From positions 62,001 through 126,000 of the forward strand of contig NZ_QAAA01000009.1 of assembly GCF_003046545.1 (NCBI RefSeq): a stretch of DNA of 64,000 bases, read 5' to 3'. Shown piece after piece: positions 55,589 through 64,000 of the stretch. Every line of letters begins with the position of its first letter. Within the stretch, counting starts at the first letter, position 1. Source of the DNA: Rhodovulum imhoffii (GTDB taxonomy: Bacteria; Pseudomonadota; Alphaproteobacteria; Rhodobacterales; Rhodobacteraceae). The position numbers and the translations under genes were made by a program. The notes under the pieces were generated by a model that searched no databases, had not been told where the DNA came from, and saw nothing but the letters and a program-made list of their open reading frames with translations.

Positions 55589-55617
55589 GTGATCACGCAC
55601 GCCGCACACGTGATCAC
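55589..55617 (-). promoter_or_regulatory. paired GTGATCAC operator upstream of sdhC
   Basis: GTGATCAC at 55589-55596 and at 55610-55617, separated by 13 bp (centres 21 bp apart, about two helix turns). On the sdhC strand the gene-proximal copy continues as GTGATCACAAAGTGTGGA. The same arrangement, with the same spacer length and nearly the same extension, occurs before sucC. Each unit is a perfect palindrome. The cognate regulator is unknown. Confidence 0.75.
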
Positions 55618-55631
55618 AAATACTGCGCGCG

Positions 55632-56669
55632 TCACCGGGGGATAAGAACCCAGTAATCGAGATCCAGAAGCACATGCGGCAGGTACTTGCCATCCTCGCC
55701 GCGCAGCATCCCCGGAATACCGCCCGCCTTGCACGCCACGAGCCGCAGCCGCAGCGCCCCCACACCCGGAGCAGCGGTTTCTGCCTTGTCCAGAATTTCC
55801 GTCCAGGCCCGGACGGTATCCCCGGCAAAGCAAGGATTGGCGTGGGCACCACCGTTCAGCCCCACGATCATCTGCGCGTTCGCCAGCCCGTTGAAGCTGA
55901 GCGCCCGCGCCACAGAGATGACGTGCCCACCATATATCAGCCGCCGTCCATCTTCACGGAAAGTGGCATCGAAATGTACCTTGGCGGTGTTTTGCCACAG
56001 ACGTGTGGCCTGCATGTGTTCGGCTTCCTCGACGGTGACACCATCGACATGGTCGACGATCTCACCCACCTCGTAATCAGACCAGCGGTGGGGCTCCCCG
56101 GCCAGGGAGAAATCGTAGTCGCTGAAATCCAGCCCCTCGGGAAGCACCAGGTCCTGCGCCGCGACGGCTCCGGCCAGTTCGGGGATTGTCGCTTCCGGGG
56201 CGGGGAGATCCATGTTCCGTTTGCGGACCATGACCCAGCGGACATACTCCACGACCAGTTCGCCGCGCTGGTTCACGCCGCGGGTGCGCACCCAGACCAC
56301 GCCGGACTTGCCGTTGGAATTCTGCTTCAGCCCGATCACCTCGGAGTCCGAACGCAGCGTATCCCCCGGATAGACGGGAAGATGCCATCGTCCCTCGGCA
56401 TATCCGAGATTGGCCACCGCATTCAGGGAGATGTCCGGCACGGTCTTTCCGAAGACCGTATGGAAGGCGATCAGGTCATCCAGGGGGGCGGCGGGCAGGC
56501 CGCAGGCGCGGGCGAATTCGTCAGAGGAATAAAGCGCGTGCCGTGCCGGATAAAGCGCGTGGTAAAGCGCCCGTTCCCCCCCGGAGAGGGTGCGCGGCAC
56601 CGCGTGCGCGATCACCTGCCCGATACTGTAATCTTCGAAAAAGCGGCCCGGATTGGTTTTGGCCATCAT
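55632..56669 (-). CDS. mch: mesaconyl-CoA hydratase (ethylmalonyl-CoA pathway)
   Basis: Tandem MaoC-fold hydratase acting between mesaconyl-CoA and beta-methylmalyl-CoA. It starts AKTNPGRFFEDYSIGQVIAH, has YSSDEFARACGLPAAPLDDL, and two hot-dog halves. The first half includes YAEGRWHLPVYPGDTLRSDS; the second includes QNTAKVHFDATFREDGRRLI and NGGAHANPCFAGDTVRAWTE. 345 residues matches Mch. The start (56669, or 56666) overlaps the DUF1737 stop by ATGA. Presence with mcl2 supports an active ethylmalonyl-CoA pathway for C2 assimilation. Confidence 0.93.
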   Translation of the reverse strand: MMAKTNPGRFFEDYSIGQVIAHAVPRTLSGGERALYHALYPARHALYSSDEFARACGLPAAPLDDLIAFHTVFGKTVPDISLNAVANLGYAEGRWHLPVYPGDTLRSDSEVIGLKQNSNGKSGVVWVRTRGVNQRGELVVEYVRWVMVRKRNMDLPAPEATIPELAGAVAAQDLVLPEGLDFSDYDFSLAGEPHRWSDYEVGEIVDHVDGVTVEEAEHMQATRLWQNTAKVHFDATFREDGRRLIYGGHVISVARALSFNGLANAQMIVGLNGGAHANPCFAGDTVRAWTEILDKAETAAPGVGALRLRLVACKAGGIPGMLRGEDGKYLPHVLLDLDYWVLIPR

Positions 56670-56869
56670 AAAATCCCCAGCTTCATGTCGGGCGCATAGC
56701 TGCCCTCGATCTCTTTCACCACCGCCTGCGCGCATCGCATCCGCCCGCTGACCGGGTCATGGGCATAAGCGGGGGAGCCATAAAGCTCCCACCCTTTGGA
56801 AAGCGCCTCTGTCACCTTGTGGCAAAAGGCGGCGGTGTCTTCCTCGGTCAACAGGCGGTAGGCACGCAT
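56666..56869 (-). CDS. DUF1737 small protein
   Basis: A 67-residue protein starting MRAYRLLTEEDTAAFCHKVT, then ALSKGWELYGSPAYAHDP and RCAQAVVKEIEGSY. This is the DUF1737 pattern (function unknown; small alpha-beta protein). It overlaps nnrU upstream (TGATG) and mch downstream (ATGA), so translation of all four operon genes is coupled. A longer open frame to 57457 in the same frame has no support. Confidence 0.85.
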   Translation of the reverse strand: MRAYRLLTEEDTAAFCHKVTEALSKGWELYGSPAYAHDPVSGRMRCAQAVVKEIEGSYAPDMKLGIL

Positions 56870-57435
56870 CAGCCCACCATCGGGAAGGGCCGTACGCCCA
56901 GCCACCAGTGAATGGCGGTGGCGACGCCGTAAAGCACCAGCGCAATCAGCCCCAGCCGCAGGTCGCCCTTGAGGGTGCCGCCTGTCCAGCGCACATATCC
57001 CGTGTCTTGCCGGTTGATGAGCACGATTGCCGCAAGAGCCCAGACCCCAAGCCCGCCGAACAGGACGATCGAGGCCAGATCGCCGTTCACCAGGAGGTGT
57101 GCAATGGTCCAGAGCAGGAAGCCGATCAGCATCGGATGGCGTATCGCGCCGCGCAGGTGGCTTTGAGAATTGCCGACCCCGAACAATGCGATGGCAATCA
57201 GCATCAAGGTATTGTTGACATGTACCGCCCAGTCCGGCGCCACATACAATATCGGCGCTGTGTTCCCCTTGTACCCCACCACCATCAGCACGACAGAAGC
57301 CGCCAGCGCCACGGCGAACAGCGCCTTGGACGCATTCCCCATCTTGTCTTGCAGTGCCCTGCGTGCGTCGGGGGCGAGGCGTTTGAACAGGTGCGCGGTG
57401 CTCCATAACAGGACGCCCAGAATGATCAGGCTCAT
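56869..57435 (-). CDS. NnrU family membrane protein
   Basis: A 188-residue integral membrane protein with about six segments; SLIILGVLLWSTAHLFKRLA, VHVNNTLMLIAIALFGVGNS and RGAIRHPMLIGFLLWTIAHL, then LVNGDLASIVLFGGLGVWAL are typical of NnrU. NnrU is named from a denitrification locus of Rhodobacter, but many copies sit outside such loci and the activity is unknown. Embedded between mcl2 and DUF1737 with overlaps on both sides. Confidence 0.9.
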   Translation of the reverse strand: MSLIILGVLLWSTAHLFKRLAPDARRALQDKMGNASKALFAVALAASVVLMVVGYKGNTAPILYVAPDWAVHVNNTLMLIAIALFGVGNSQSHLRGAIRHPMLIGFLLWTIAHLLVNGDLASIVLFGGLGVWALAAIVLINRQDTGYVRWTGGTLKGDLRLGLIALVLYGVATAIHWWLGVRPFPMVG

Positions 57436-58292
57436 GCAGATTCCTCCAACTCAGCAATTGCGGCCGCCCTGGCCAGCGTTTCCCTTGCCGTCACGATATG
57501 CAGATTCTCGACAATACGGCCATCCACAACCGCGACGCCCTGCCCGGCGGCCCCGGCCTCCTCGAAGGCCGCGATCTGGCGGCGGGCCAGATCGATCTCG
57601 GCCTCTGTCGGGGCGAAGGCGCGGTTGGCACTGGCGACCTGCGCGGGATGGATCAGCGTCTTGCCATCGAAGCCGAGGTCACGGCCCTCATCGCATTCGG
57701 CCCACAGGCCGTCTTCGTCTTTGAAGGCATTGTAGACGCCGTCGATTGCCACCACCCCGTGGGCGCGTGCCGCCAGCAGGCAGTGCGACAGGCTTGCCAT
57801 CAGCGGCAGGCGGTCCGGGCGGTAGCGGCACCCCAGTTCCTTGGCGAGGTCGTTGGTCCCCATCACGAAACCGGCCAGGCGCGGGTGTGCGGCCAGGGCT
57901 TCGGCATTGAGCACGCCGCGTGGGGTTTCCATCATCGCCCAGAGCGGCACATCGGGGATGGCGGCGGCGAGATCGTCAAGCTGTGCGGTGGTTTCCACCT
58001 TGGGCAGCAGAACGGCATCGATATCCGCCCCCTTCAGCGCCGCCACGTCCTCCCGGCCCCACGGGCTGTCGAAGCCGTTCACCCGGACGATTTTTGCCCG
58101 CGGGCCATAGTCGGCACTGGCCAGGGTTCGCACCAGCAACGCGCGTGCGGCGGGCTTTTCCTCGACGGCGACGGCATCCTCGAGATCGAATATGATCGCA
58201 TCCACTGGCAGGGTCCGGGCCTTTTCCAGCGCCCTTTCCTTCGATGCGGGAATATAAAGAACAGAGCGGAAAGGCCGCTTGCGTGGATCCAT
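57432..58292 (-). CDS. mcl2: (3S)-malyl-CoA thioesterase, CitE family
   Basis: CitE-like protein. The opening FRSVLYIPASKERALEKART and IIFDLEDAVAVEEKPAARAL match Rhodobacter sphaeroides Mcl2, the thioesterase that hydrolyses (3S)-malyl-CoA, rather than Mcl1, whose start differs. Other landmarks are KIVRVNGFDSPWGREDVAAL, LLPKVETTAQLDDL, MMETPRGVLNAEALAAHPRL and GFDGKTLIHPAQV. ATG 58292 follows GGGGAAG; 286 residues. First gene of mcl2-nnrU-DUF1737-mch. Confidence 0.85.
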   Translation of the reverse strand: MDPRKRPFRSVLYIPASKERALEKARTLPVDAIIFDLEDAVAVEEKPAARALLVRTLASADYGPRAKIVRVNGFDSPWGREDVAALKGADIDAVLLPKVETTAQLDDLAAAIPDVPLWAMMETPRGVLNAEALAAHPRLAGFVMGTNDLAKELGCRYRPDRLPLMASLSHCLLAARAHGVVAIDGVYNAFKDEDGLWAECDEGRDLGFDGKTLIHPAQVASANRAFAPTEAEIDLARRQIAAFEEAGAAGQGVAVVDGRIVENLHIVTARETLARAAAIAELEESA

Positions 58293-58307
58293 GATTCTTC
58301 CCCTTGA

Positions 58308-60254
<1,947 letters not shown>

Positions 60255-60269
60255 GACCCTGCACATCTT

Positions 60270-60292
60270 CCCCCGGCGGGTGCCGCCGGGGG
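60270..60292 (+). terminator. hairpin terminator after mdh
   Basis: Perfect 10-bp stem CCCCCGGCGG / CCGCCGGGGG with a 3-base loop, followed by a short T-containing tail (TTATGTT). 16 bp after the mdh stop. Confidence 0.7.
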
Positions 60293-60612
60293 TTATGTTG
60301 GGCGCCGGGTGGGGTTGGCCCGTGCGTCGCGACCGACCGGGGTAGCGGAGAAACCTCTGCCCGAAGCCGCTCACCCTGCCCGGCGGGAGGGCTGCCCCGC
60401 AACCAAGGGTCATGACAATATCCCGCAACGGTATACAGCGGGTCAGGAATTGTCGGCCCGGCCCTCCGTCAGTGCGTACCGTTAGAAAATCCAGGCATGC
60501 CACGGGGATGGGGCATGCCACGCCCCGCATGTCCGGGGGGCGGAACTGTTTTGTAGACCTCCCCCCGGAGATCGTTTACGACTTTGTCAAAATAATGTTC
60601 CGCGAGGCGAAG
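60293..60612. other. 320-bp region between mdh and methyltransferase; no gene recognised
   Basis: GC-rich on the left, becoming distinctly AT-richer close to the methyltransferase start. An in-frame upstream extension of the methyltransferase exists (to 60412) but has no protein-like composition. Confidence 0.4.
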
Positions 60613-61344
60613 ATGAAAAGCTTCAGAACTGTTATGAGAGAGTATCGCTTTCAAGGTGACAGTATCACAGACGACCTGAAAGAAAAATATCGCTACGAAG
60701 GTGATCTGGGCCGCCTTTACGCCGAACATGATGGGCCGCTTATCCAGAAATGGCACCACTATCTTCCAGTCTACGAAAAGTATCTGTCGCGCTATCGGGG
60801 AACAGGATTCCGCTTTCTCGAAATCGGTGTTTCCGGTGGGGGGTCCCTGCATCTCTGGCGGCACTATTTCGGCGACGACGCGACGATCATGGGGATCGAC
60901 ATCAACCCCGACTGTCAGGCGCTCGACGGTCAGTCAGGCATGGTTCGGATCGGGTCGCAGGATGACGAAGCCTTCCTGAACCGTGTCGTTGAGGAAATGG
61001 GCGGCGTCGATGTCATTCTCGATGACGGCAGCCACCGGATGGAGCACGTCAGCAAAAGCTTGCAGGTCTTGTTCCCTAAACTCTCCACGCCTGGGCTCTA
61101 TCTTGTCGAAGACTTGCATACGGCGTACTGGCCGAAATATGGCGGCGGCCTGGACGCGCCGACGAACTTTTTCAATATCGTCAAACCTCTCGCCGACGAC
61201 ATGCATGCCTGGTTGCATGAGGGCCCGGCGAAGGTGCCCGGAATCGGCAATGCGATTACCGGGATTCACCTCTACGATTCGATGCTCATCCTGGAAAAGG
61301 ATGAGGTCCACCCCCCCGCCCATTCAAGGATTCGCGGCGGCTAG
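60613..61344 (+). CDS. class I SAM-dependent methyltransferase
   Basis: A 243-residue protein with YRGTGFRFLEIGVSGGGSLH (SAM motif), ATIMGIDINPDCQAL (acidic ribose-binding residue), DVILDDGSHRMEHVSKSLQV and LYLVEDLHTAYWPKYGG, characteristic of sugar/macrolide O-methyltransferases of the CmcI/MycE type. ATG 60613 follows GAGGCGAAG; an ATG at 60595 is possible. Codon use near the start is AT-richer than neighbours, suggesting transfer. Substrate unknown; a surface sugar is a reasonable guess. Confidence 0.82.
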   Translation: MKSFRTVMREYRFQGDSITDDLKEKYRYEGDLGRLYAEHDGPLIQKWHHYLPVYEKYLSRYRGTGFRFLEIGVSGGGSLHLWRHYFGDDATIMGIDINPDCQALDGQSGMVRIGSQDDEAFLNRVVEEMGGVDVILDDGSHRMEHVSKSLQVLFPKLSTPGLYLVEDLHTAYWPKYGGGLDAPTNFFNIVKPLADDMHAWLHEGPAKVPGIGNAITGIHLYDSMLILEKDEVHPPAHSRIRGG

Positions 61345-61781
61345 GGCAGGATGTTACTGCCGTGGTCTCCGGATTCCGGCGCGGCAGTTAAAAAGGACAA
61401 AGCCTTTGCAAGAATTCCCCTGTGCCCGTCCGGGCGTCGGATACGGCGCCGTGTGGCAGCGTTGCAAGGGGGGCTGCTGCAGGGGAATTGCGGAGAGGGT
61501 GGCTTTTCCGAACGTCCGCTTTTCATGGTCTCCCGCGTGTCATCGGAAATGCCCGCCGGGACGCAATCGGCGTTGCCGCCGGTGATGCGAATCACGGATT
61601 TCACAAGCGCCCCCACTGCGCCAAGTTGTCTCACACCGGCGTCGTGATCACGCCCGCCTCCAGTGTGATCACAAATTGTGGAAAAATCTTGGAAAAGTAG
61701 AATCAGGGTCGAAAGCTCTTTAAACCGACTGCGTTCCTGTGCCACATCTGGAAACGGTAAGCACCAGCATGGGACAGCTTG
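61345..61781. other. 437-bp region upstream of sucC; regulatory
   Basis: No gene recognised. The left 280 bp are featureless GC-rich sequence; the right part holds the paired GTGATCAC operator, a probable promoter with TTGTGG (61676-61681), 16-bp spacer and TAGAAT (61698-61703), and then a 78-bp leader to the sucC start. Confidence 0.5.
61644..61672 (+). promoter_or_regulatory. paired GTGATCAC operator upstream of sucC
   Basis: GTGATCAC at 61644-61651 and 61665-61672 with a 13-bp spacer, continuing on the gene side as GTGATCACAAATTGTGGA. The downstream part overlaps the likely -35 TTGTGG, so the pair sits directly upstream of the promoter. Same architecture and orientation as before sdhC; extension differs by one base over 18. 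Confidence 0.75.
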
Positions 61782-62975
61782 ATGAACATTCATGAATACC
61801 AGGCGAAGGCGCTTCTTCGCAGTTATGGGGCGCCGGTCTCCGACGGCCAGATCGTCACCCGCGCGGAAGAGGCGAAAACCGCGGCGGGCAAGCTGGATGG
61901 CCCGGTCTGGGTGGTAAAGGCCCAGATTCATGCCGGGGGGCGTGGCAAGGGCCGCTTTGCGGAAGCCGAAGCCGGAGAAAAGGGTGGTGTACGCCTGACC
62001 AGATCGGTGAGCGAGGCCGCCGAAGAAGCCCGGAAGATGCTGGGCCGTACCCTTGTGACGCACCAGACCGGCCCGGCGGGCAAACAGGTCGGTCGCGTTT
62101 ACATCGAGGAAGGCTCCGGTATCGCGCGTGAGCTTTACCTCGCGCTGCTGGTGGACCGTCAGACAAGTCGCGTCGCGTTCGTTTGCTCGACCGAAGGCGG
62201 CATGGACATCGAGGAGGTCGCGGCGGCGACGCCCGGGAAGATTCTGTCCTTCAGCGTCGACCCGGTGACCGGCTATCAGCCCTATCATGGCCGCCGCATC
62301 GCCTTTGCGCTGGAGCTGGAGGGCCAGCAGGTCAAGCAATGCGTGCGTCTGATGGGTCAGCTTTACAAGCTGTTCATGGAAAAAGACTGCGAGATGCTGG
62401 AGATCAACCCGTTGATCGTCACCGATGTGGGCGACCTCAAATGCCTCGATGCCAAGATGGGCTTCGATTCCAATGCGCTGTACCGGCATGAGGACATCCT
62501 TGCCCTGCGCGACGAATCCGAAGAGGACCCCAAGGAGCTTCAGGCTTCCCGGTACGACCTGAACTACATTGCCCTGGAGGGTGAGATCGGCTGCATGGTC
62601 AATGGTGCCGGCCTGGCGATGGCGACGATGGATATCATCAAGCTTTACGGGGCCGAGCCGGCCAACTTCCTGGATGTGGGCGGCGGCGCCACCAAGGAAA
62701 AAGTGACCGAAGCATTCAAGATCATCACCTCGGACGAGAACGTCAAAGGTATTCTGGTGAACATCTTCGGCGGGATCATGCGCTGCGATGTCATCGCCGA
62801 AGGCGTCGTGGCCGCGGTGAAGGAGGTGGGCCTTCAGGTGCCGCTGGTCGTACGGCTGGAAGGGACCAACGTGGAGAAGGGCAAGGCCATCATCAATGAC
62901 TCCGGCCTGAACGTGATCGCTGCGGACAACCTGTCCGACGCGGCGGAGAAGATCGTGAAGGCGGTGAAGGGGTAG
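61782..62975 (+). CDS. sucC: succinyl-CoA synthetase beta subunit
   Basis: TCA-cycle enzyme subunit with ATP-grasp fold. It starts [20 protein letters not shown], has [40 protein letters not shown] and [20 protein letters not shown], plus [20 protein letters not shown] and [20 protein letters not shown]. 397 residues is normal. ATG 61782; a second ATG three codons on is not favoured. Its partner sucD follows after an unrelated gene. Confidence 0.97.
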   Translation: MNIHEYQAKALLRSYGAPVSDGQIVTRAEEAKTAAGKLDGPVWVVKAQIHAGGRGKGRFAEAEAGEKGGVRLTRSVSEAAEEARKMLGRTLVTHQTGPAGKQVGRVYIEEGSGIARELYLALLVDRQTSRVAFVCSTEGGMDIEEVAAATPGKILSFSVDPVTGYQPYHGRRIAFALELEGQQVKQCVRLMGQLYKLFMEKDCEMLEINPLIVTDVGDLKCLDAKMGFDSNALYRHEDILALRDESEEDPKELQASRYDLNYIALEGEIGCMVNGAGLAMATMDIIKLYGAEPANFLDVGGGATKEKVTEAFKIITSDENVKGILVNIFGGIMRCDVIAEGVVAAVKEVGLQVPLVVRLEGTNVEKGKAIINDSGLNVIAADNLSDAAEKIVKAVKG

Positions 62976-62979
62976 GAGC

Positions 62980-63396
62980 ATGAAAACCGGATTTTTTGCC
63001 TGTACAATTGCATTGGGGTTCATGACCCAATTCGCCCAAGCCGGTGCGATCGACACGTTTCGCCAGATCTGTGTTTCAAATGCCGGAAACCCCTCGGCAA
63101 TCATAGCGGCGGGTAACAAGGCTGGCTTTGGAATGGAGAAGATGGCAGTTGGGGCGATTGGATTTCGCACGAAGACCGATGAAAGTCTGCAGGTCAATGT
63201 CGCGACGAAGCACAAATTCGAATGTGCCGTGACAACATCCGACATGGCTAACTTCGAACAGGTGCGTGCCGATTTTTTCAAATCGCTCGGGCTGAAACCG
63301 AAGAGAGGCACCGCACGGGGTATTATCGGCGGCAAGACCTATACATTCCTTCATGACACCAGAGGCGGCGAAGCCTTTGTGATGTTCTCAAACTGA
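62980..63396 (+). CDS. small secreted protein of unknown function within sucCD
   Basis: A 138-residue protein with a cleavable signal peptide (ends FAQAGA). The mature part has [19 protein letters not shown], a Cys pair (one near the start, one in [10 protein letters not shown]) that could form a disulfide, and [19 protein letters not shown]. No family recognised. It starts four bases after the sucC stop with GGGGTAGGAG-type ribosome site and ends 14 bp before sucD. Codon use is AT-richer than sucC. A periplasmic protein inside a TCA operon is unexpected. Confidence 0.75.
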   Translation: MKTGFFACTIALGFMTQFAQAGAIDTFRQICVSNAGNPSAIIAAGNKAGFGMEKMAVGAIGFRTKTDESLQVNVATKHKFECAVTTSDMANFEQVRADFFKSLGLKPKRGTARGIIGGKTYTFLHDTRGGEAFVMFSN

Positions 63397-63410
63397 GGAG
63401 AAACGCCAAG

Positions 63411-64000
63411 ATGGCCGTTCTTGTCGACGAAAACACCCGGGTGATCTGCCAGGGCTTCACCGGTTCGCAGGGGACCTTCCATTCCGAACAGGCTATCGCC
63501 TACGGGACGAAAATGGTTGGCGGCGTGACACCGGGCAAAGGTGGGCAGACCCATCTGGACCTGCCGGTCTTCAATTCCTGCCATGAGGCGGTGGAAAAGA
63601 CCGGAGCGAACGCCTCTGTCATCTATGTGCCGCCGCCCTTCGCGGCGGATTCGATCCTCGAGGCGATCGATGCCCGGATCTCGCTCATCGTTTGCATCAC
63701 CGAGGGCATTCCGGTGCTGGACATGATGACCGTGAAGCGTGCGCTTGAGGGGTCGGACTCCACCCTCGTCGGGCCGAACTGTCCCGGTGTCATCACCCCC
63801 GACGCCTGCAAGATCGGCATCATGCCCGGTCATATTCACAAGCGGGGGTCGGTTGGTGTCGTGTCGCGCTCCGGTACGCTGACCTATGAGGCCGTCAAGC
63901 AGACCACCGATGTCGGTTTGGGGCAATCCACCTGTGTCGGCATCGGCGGCGACCCGATCAAGGGGACCGAACATATCGATGTGCTGGAGTGGTTCCTGGC
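63411..64000 (+). CDS. sucD: succinyl-CoA synthetase alpha subunit (partial, cut by window end)
   Basis: CoA-binding subunit carrying the phospho-histidine (the His lies beyond the visible part). It starts [20 protein letters not shown] with [20 protein letters not shown], then [35 protein letters not shown] and [20 protein letters not shown], and [20 protein letters not shown]. About 196 of the usual 290 residues are visible. ATG 63411 follows GAGGAGAAA. Confidence 0.97.
   Translation, partial: MAVLVDENTRVICQGFTGSQGTFHSEQAIAYGTKMVGGVTPGKGGQTHLDLPVFNSCHEAVEKTGANASVIYVPPPFAADSILEAIDARISLIVCITEGIPVLDMMTVKRALEGSDSTLVGPNCPGVITPDACKIGIMPGHIHKRGSVGVVSRSGTLTYEAVKQTTDVGLGQSTCVGIGGDPIKGTEHIDVLEWFL

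Noticed and set aside
61341-63335. Very long minus-strand open frame opposite sucC
   Set aside because: It is the mirror of the well-supported sucC gene in GC-rich DNA; its translation is low-complexity and resembles no protein.

Overview
The window looks like a chromosomal segment of a flagellated alphaproteobacterium of the Rhodobacterales (Roseobacter/Rhodobacter group). The evidence is high GC, a regB-senC-regA redox locus, a compact flagellar cluster with flaF/flbT and CtrA-type promoter boxes, a ubiB-ubiE-mutM-ech-rpsT-dnaA-dnaN-recF-gyrB housekeeping block, and ethylmalonyl-CoA pathway genes (mcl2, mch) beside TCA-cycle genes. No tRNA, rRNA or CRISPR array was seen.

Layout. (1) 1-3115: start of a PAS-type sensor kinase, regB, and divergent senC-regA. 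(2) 3286-5716: an accessory patch with a decayed IS6-family transposase, an MscS-type channel, a cluster of nested palindromes and a stranded RpoN C-terminal fragment. (3) 5792-8026: a multidomain glycosyltransferase/hydrolase-like protein that meets the flagellar cluster tail to tail. (4) 8013-36866: about 29 kb of flagellar genes covering hook and junction (flgI, L, K, E, D, fliK), stator (motB, motA, motE), MS ring (fliF), export (fliP, Q, R, flhA, B, fliH, I, fliJ-like), rod (flgB, C, F, G, J, fliE), L/P ring (flgH, I, A), regulators (flaF, flbT), a flagellar lytic transglycosylase and several poorly described proteins. Flagellin, fliG, fliM and fliD are not in the window. (5) 37160-49369: ubiquinone biosynthesis, DNA repair, crotonase, ribosomal protein S20 and the replication block. 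(6) 49461-52096: acetate kinase with a MaoC-phosphotransacetylase fusion. (7) 52881-64000: sdhCDA without sdhB, a translationally coupled mcl2-nnrU-DUF1737-mch operon, a TauE exporter, mdh, a methyltransferase, and sucC-orf-sucD (sucD cut by the window end).

How the parts connect. Spaced TTAA-like half-sites (N7 spacer) lie about 40-60 bp upstream of most flagellar operon starts and once, perfectly, before the sensor kinase, pointing to one CtrA-like regulon. The sdhC and sucC promoters share a paired GTGATCAC operator with an identical 13-bp spacer and a conserved downstream extension. This suggests an unidentified regulator that co-controls these TCA steps; it is the most interesting regulatory signal found here.
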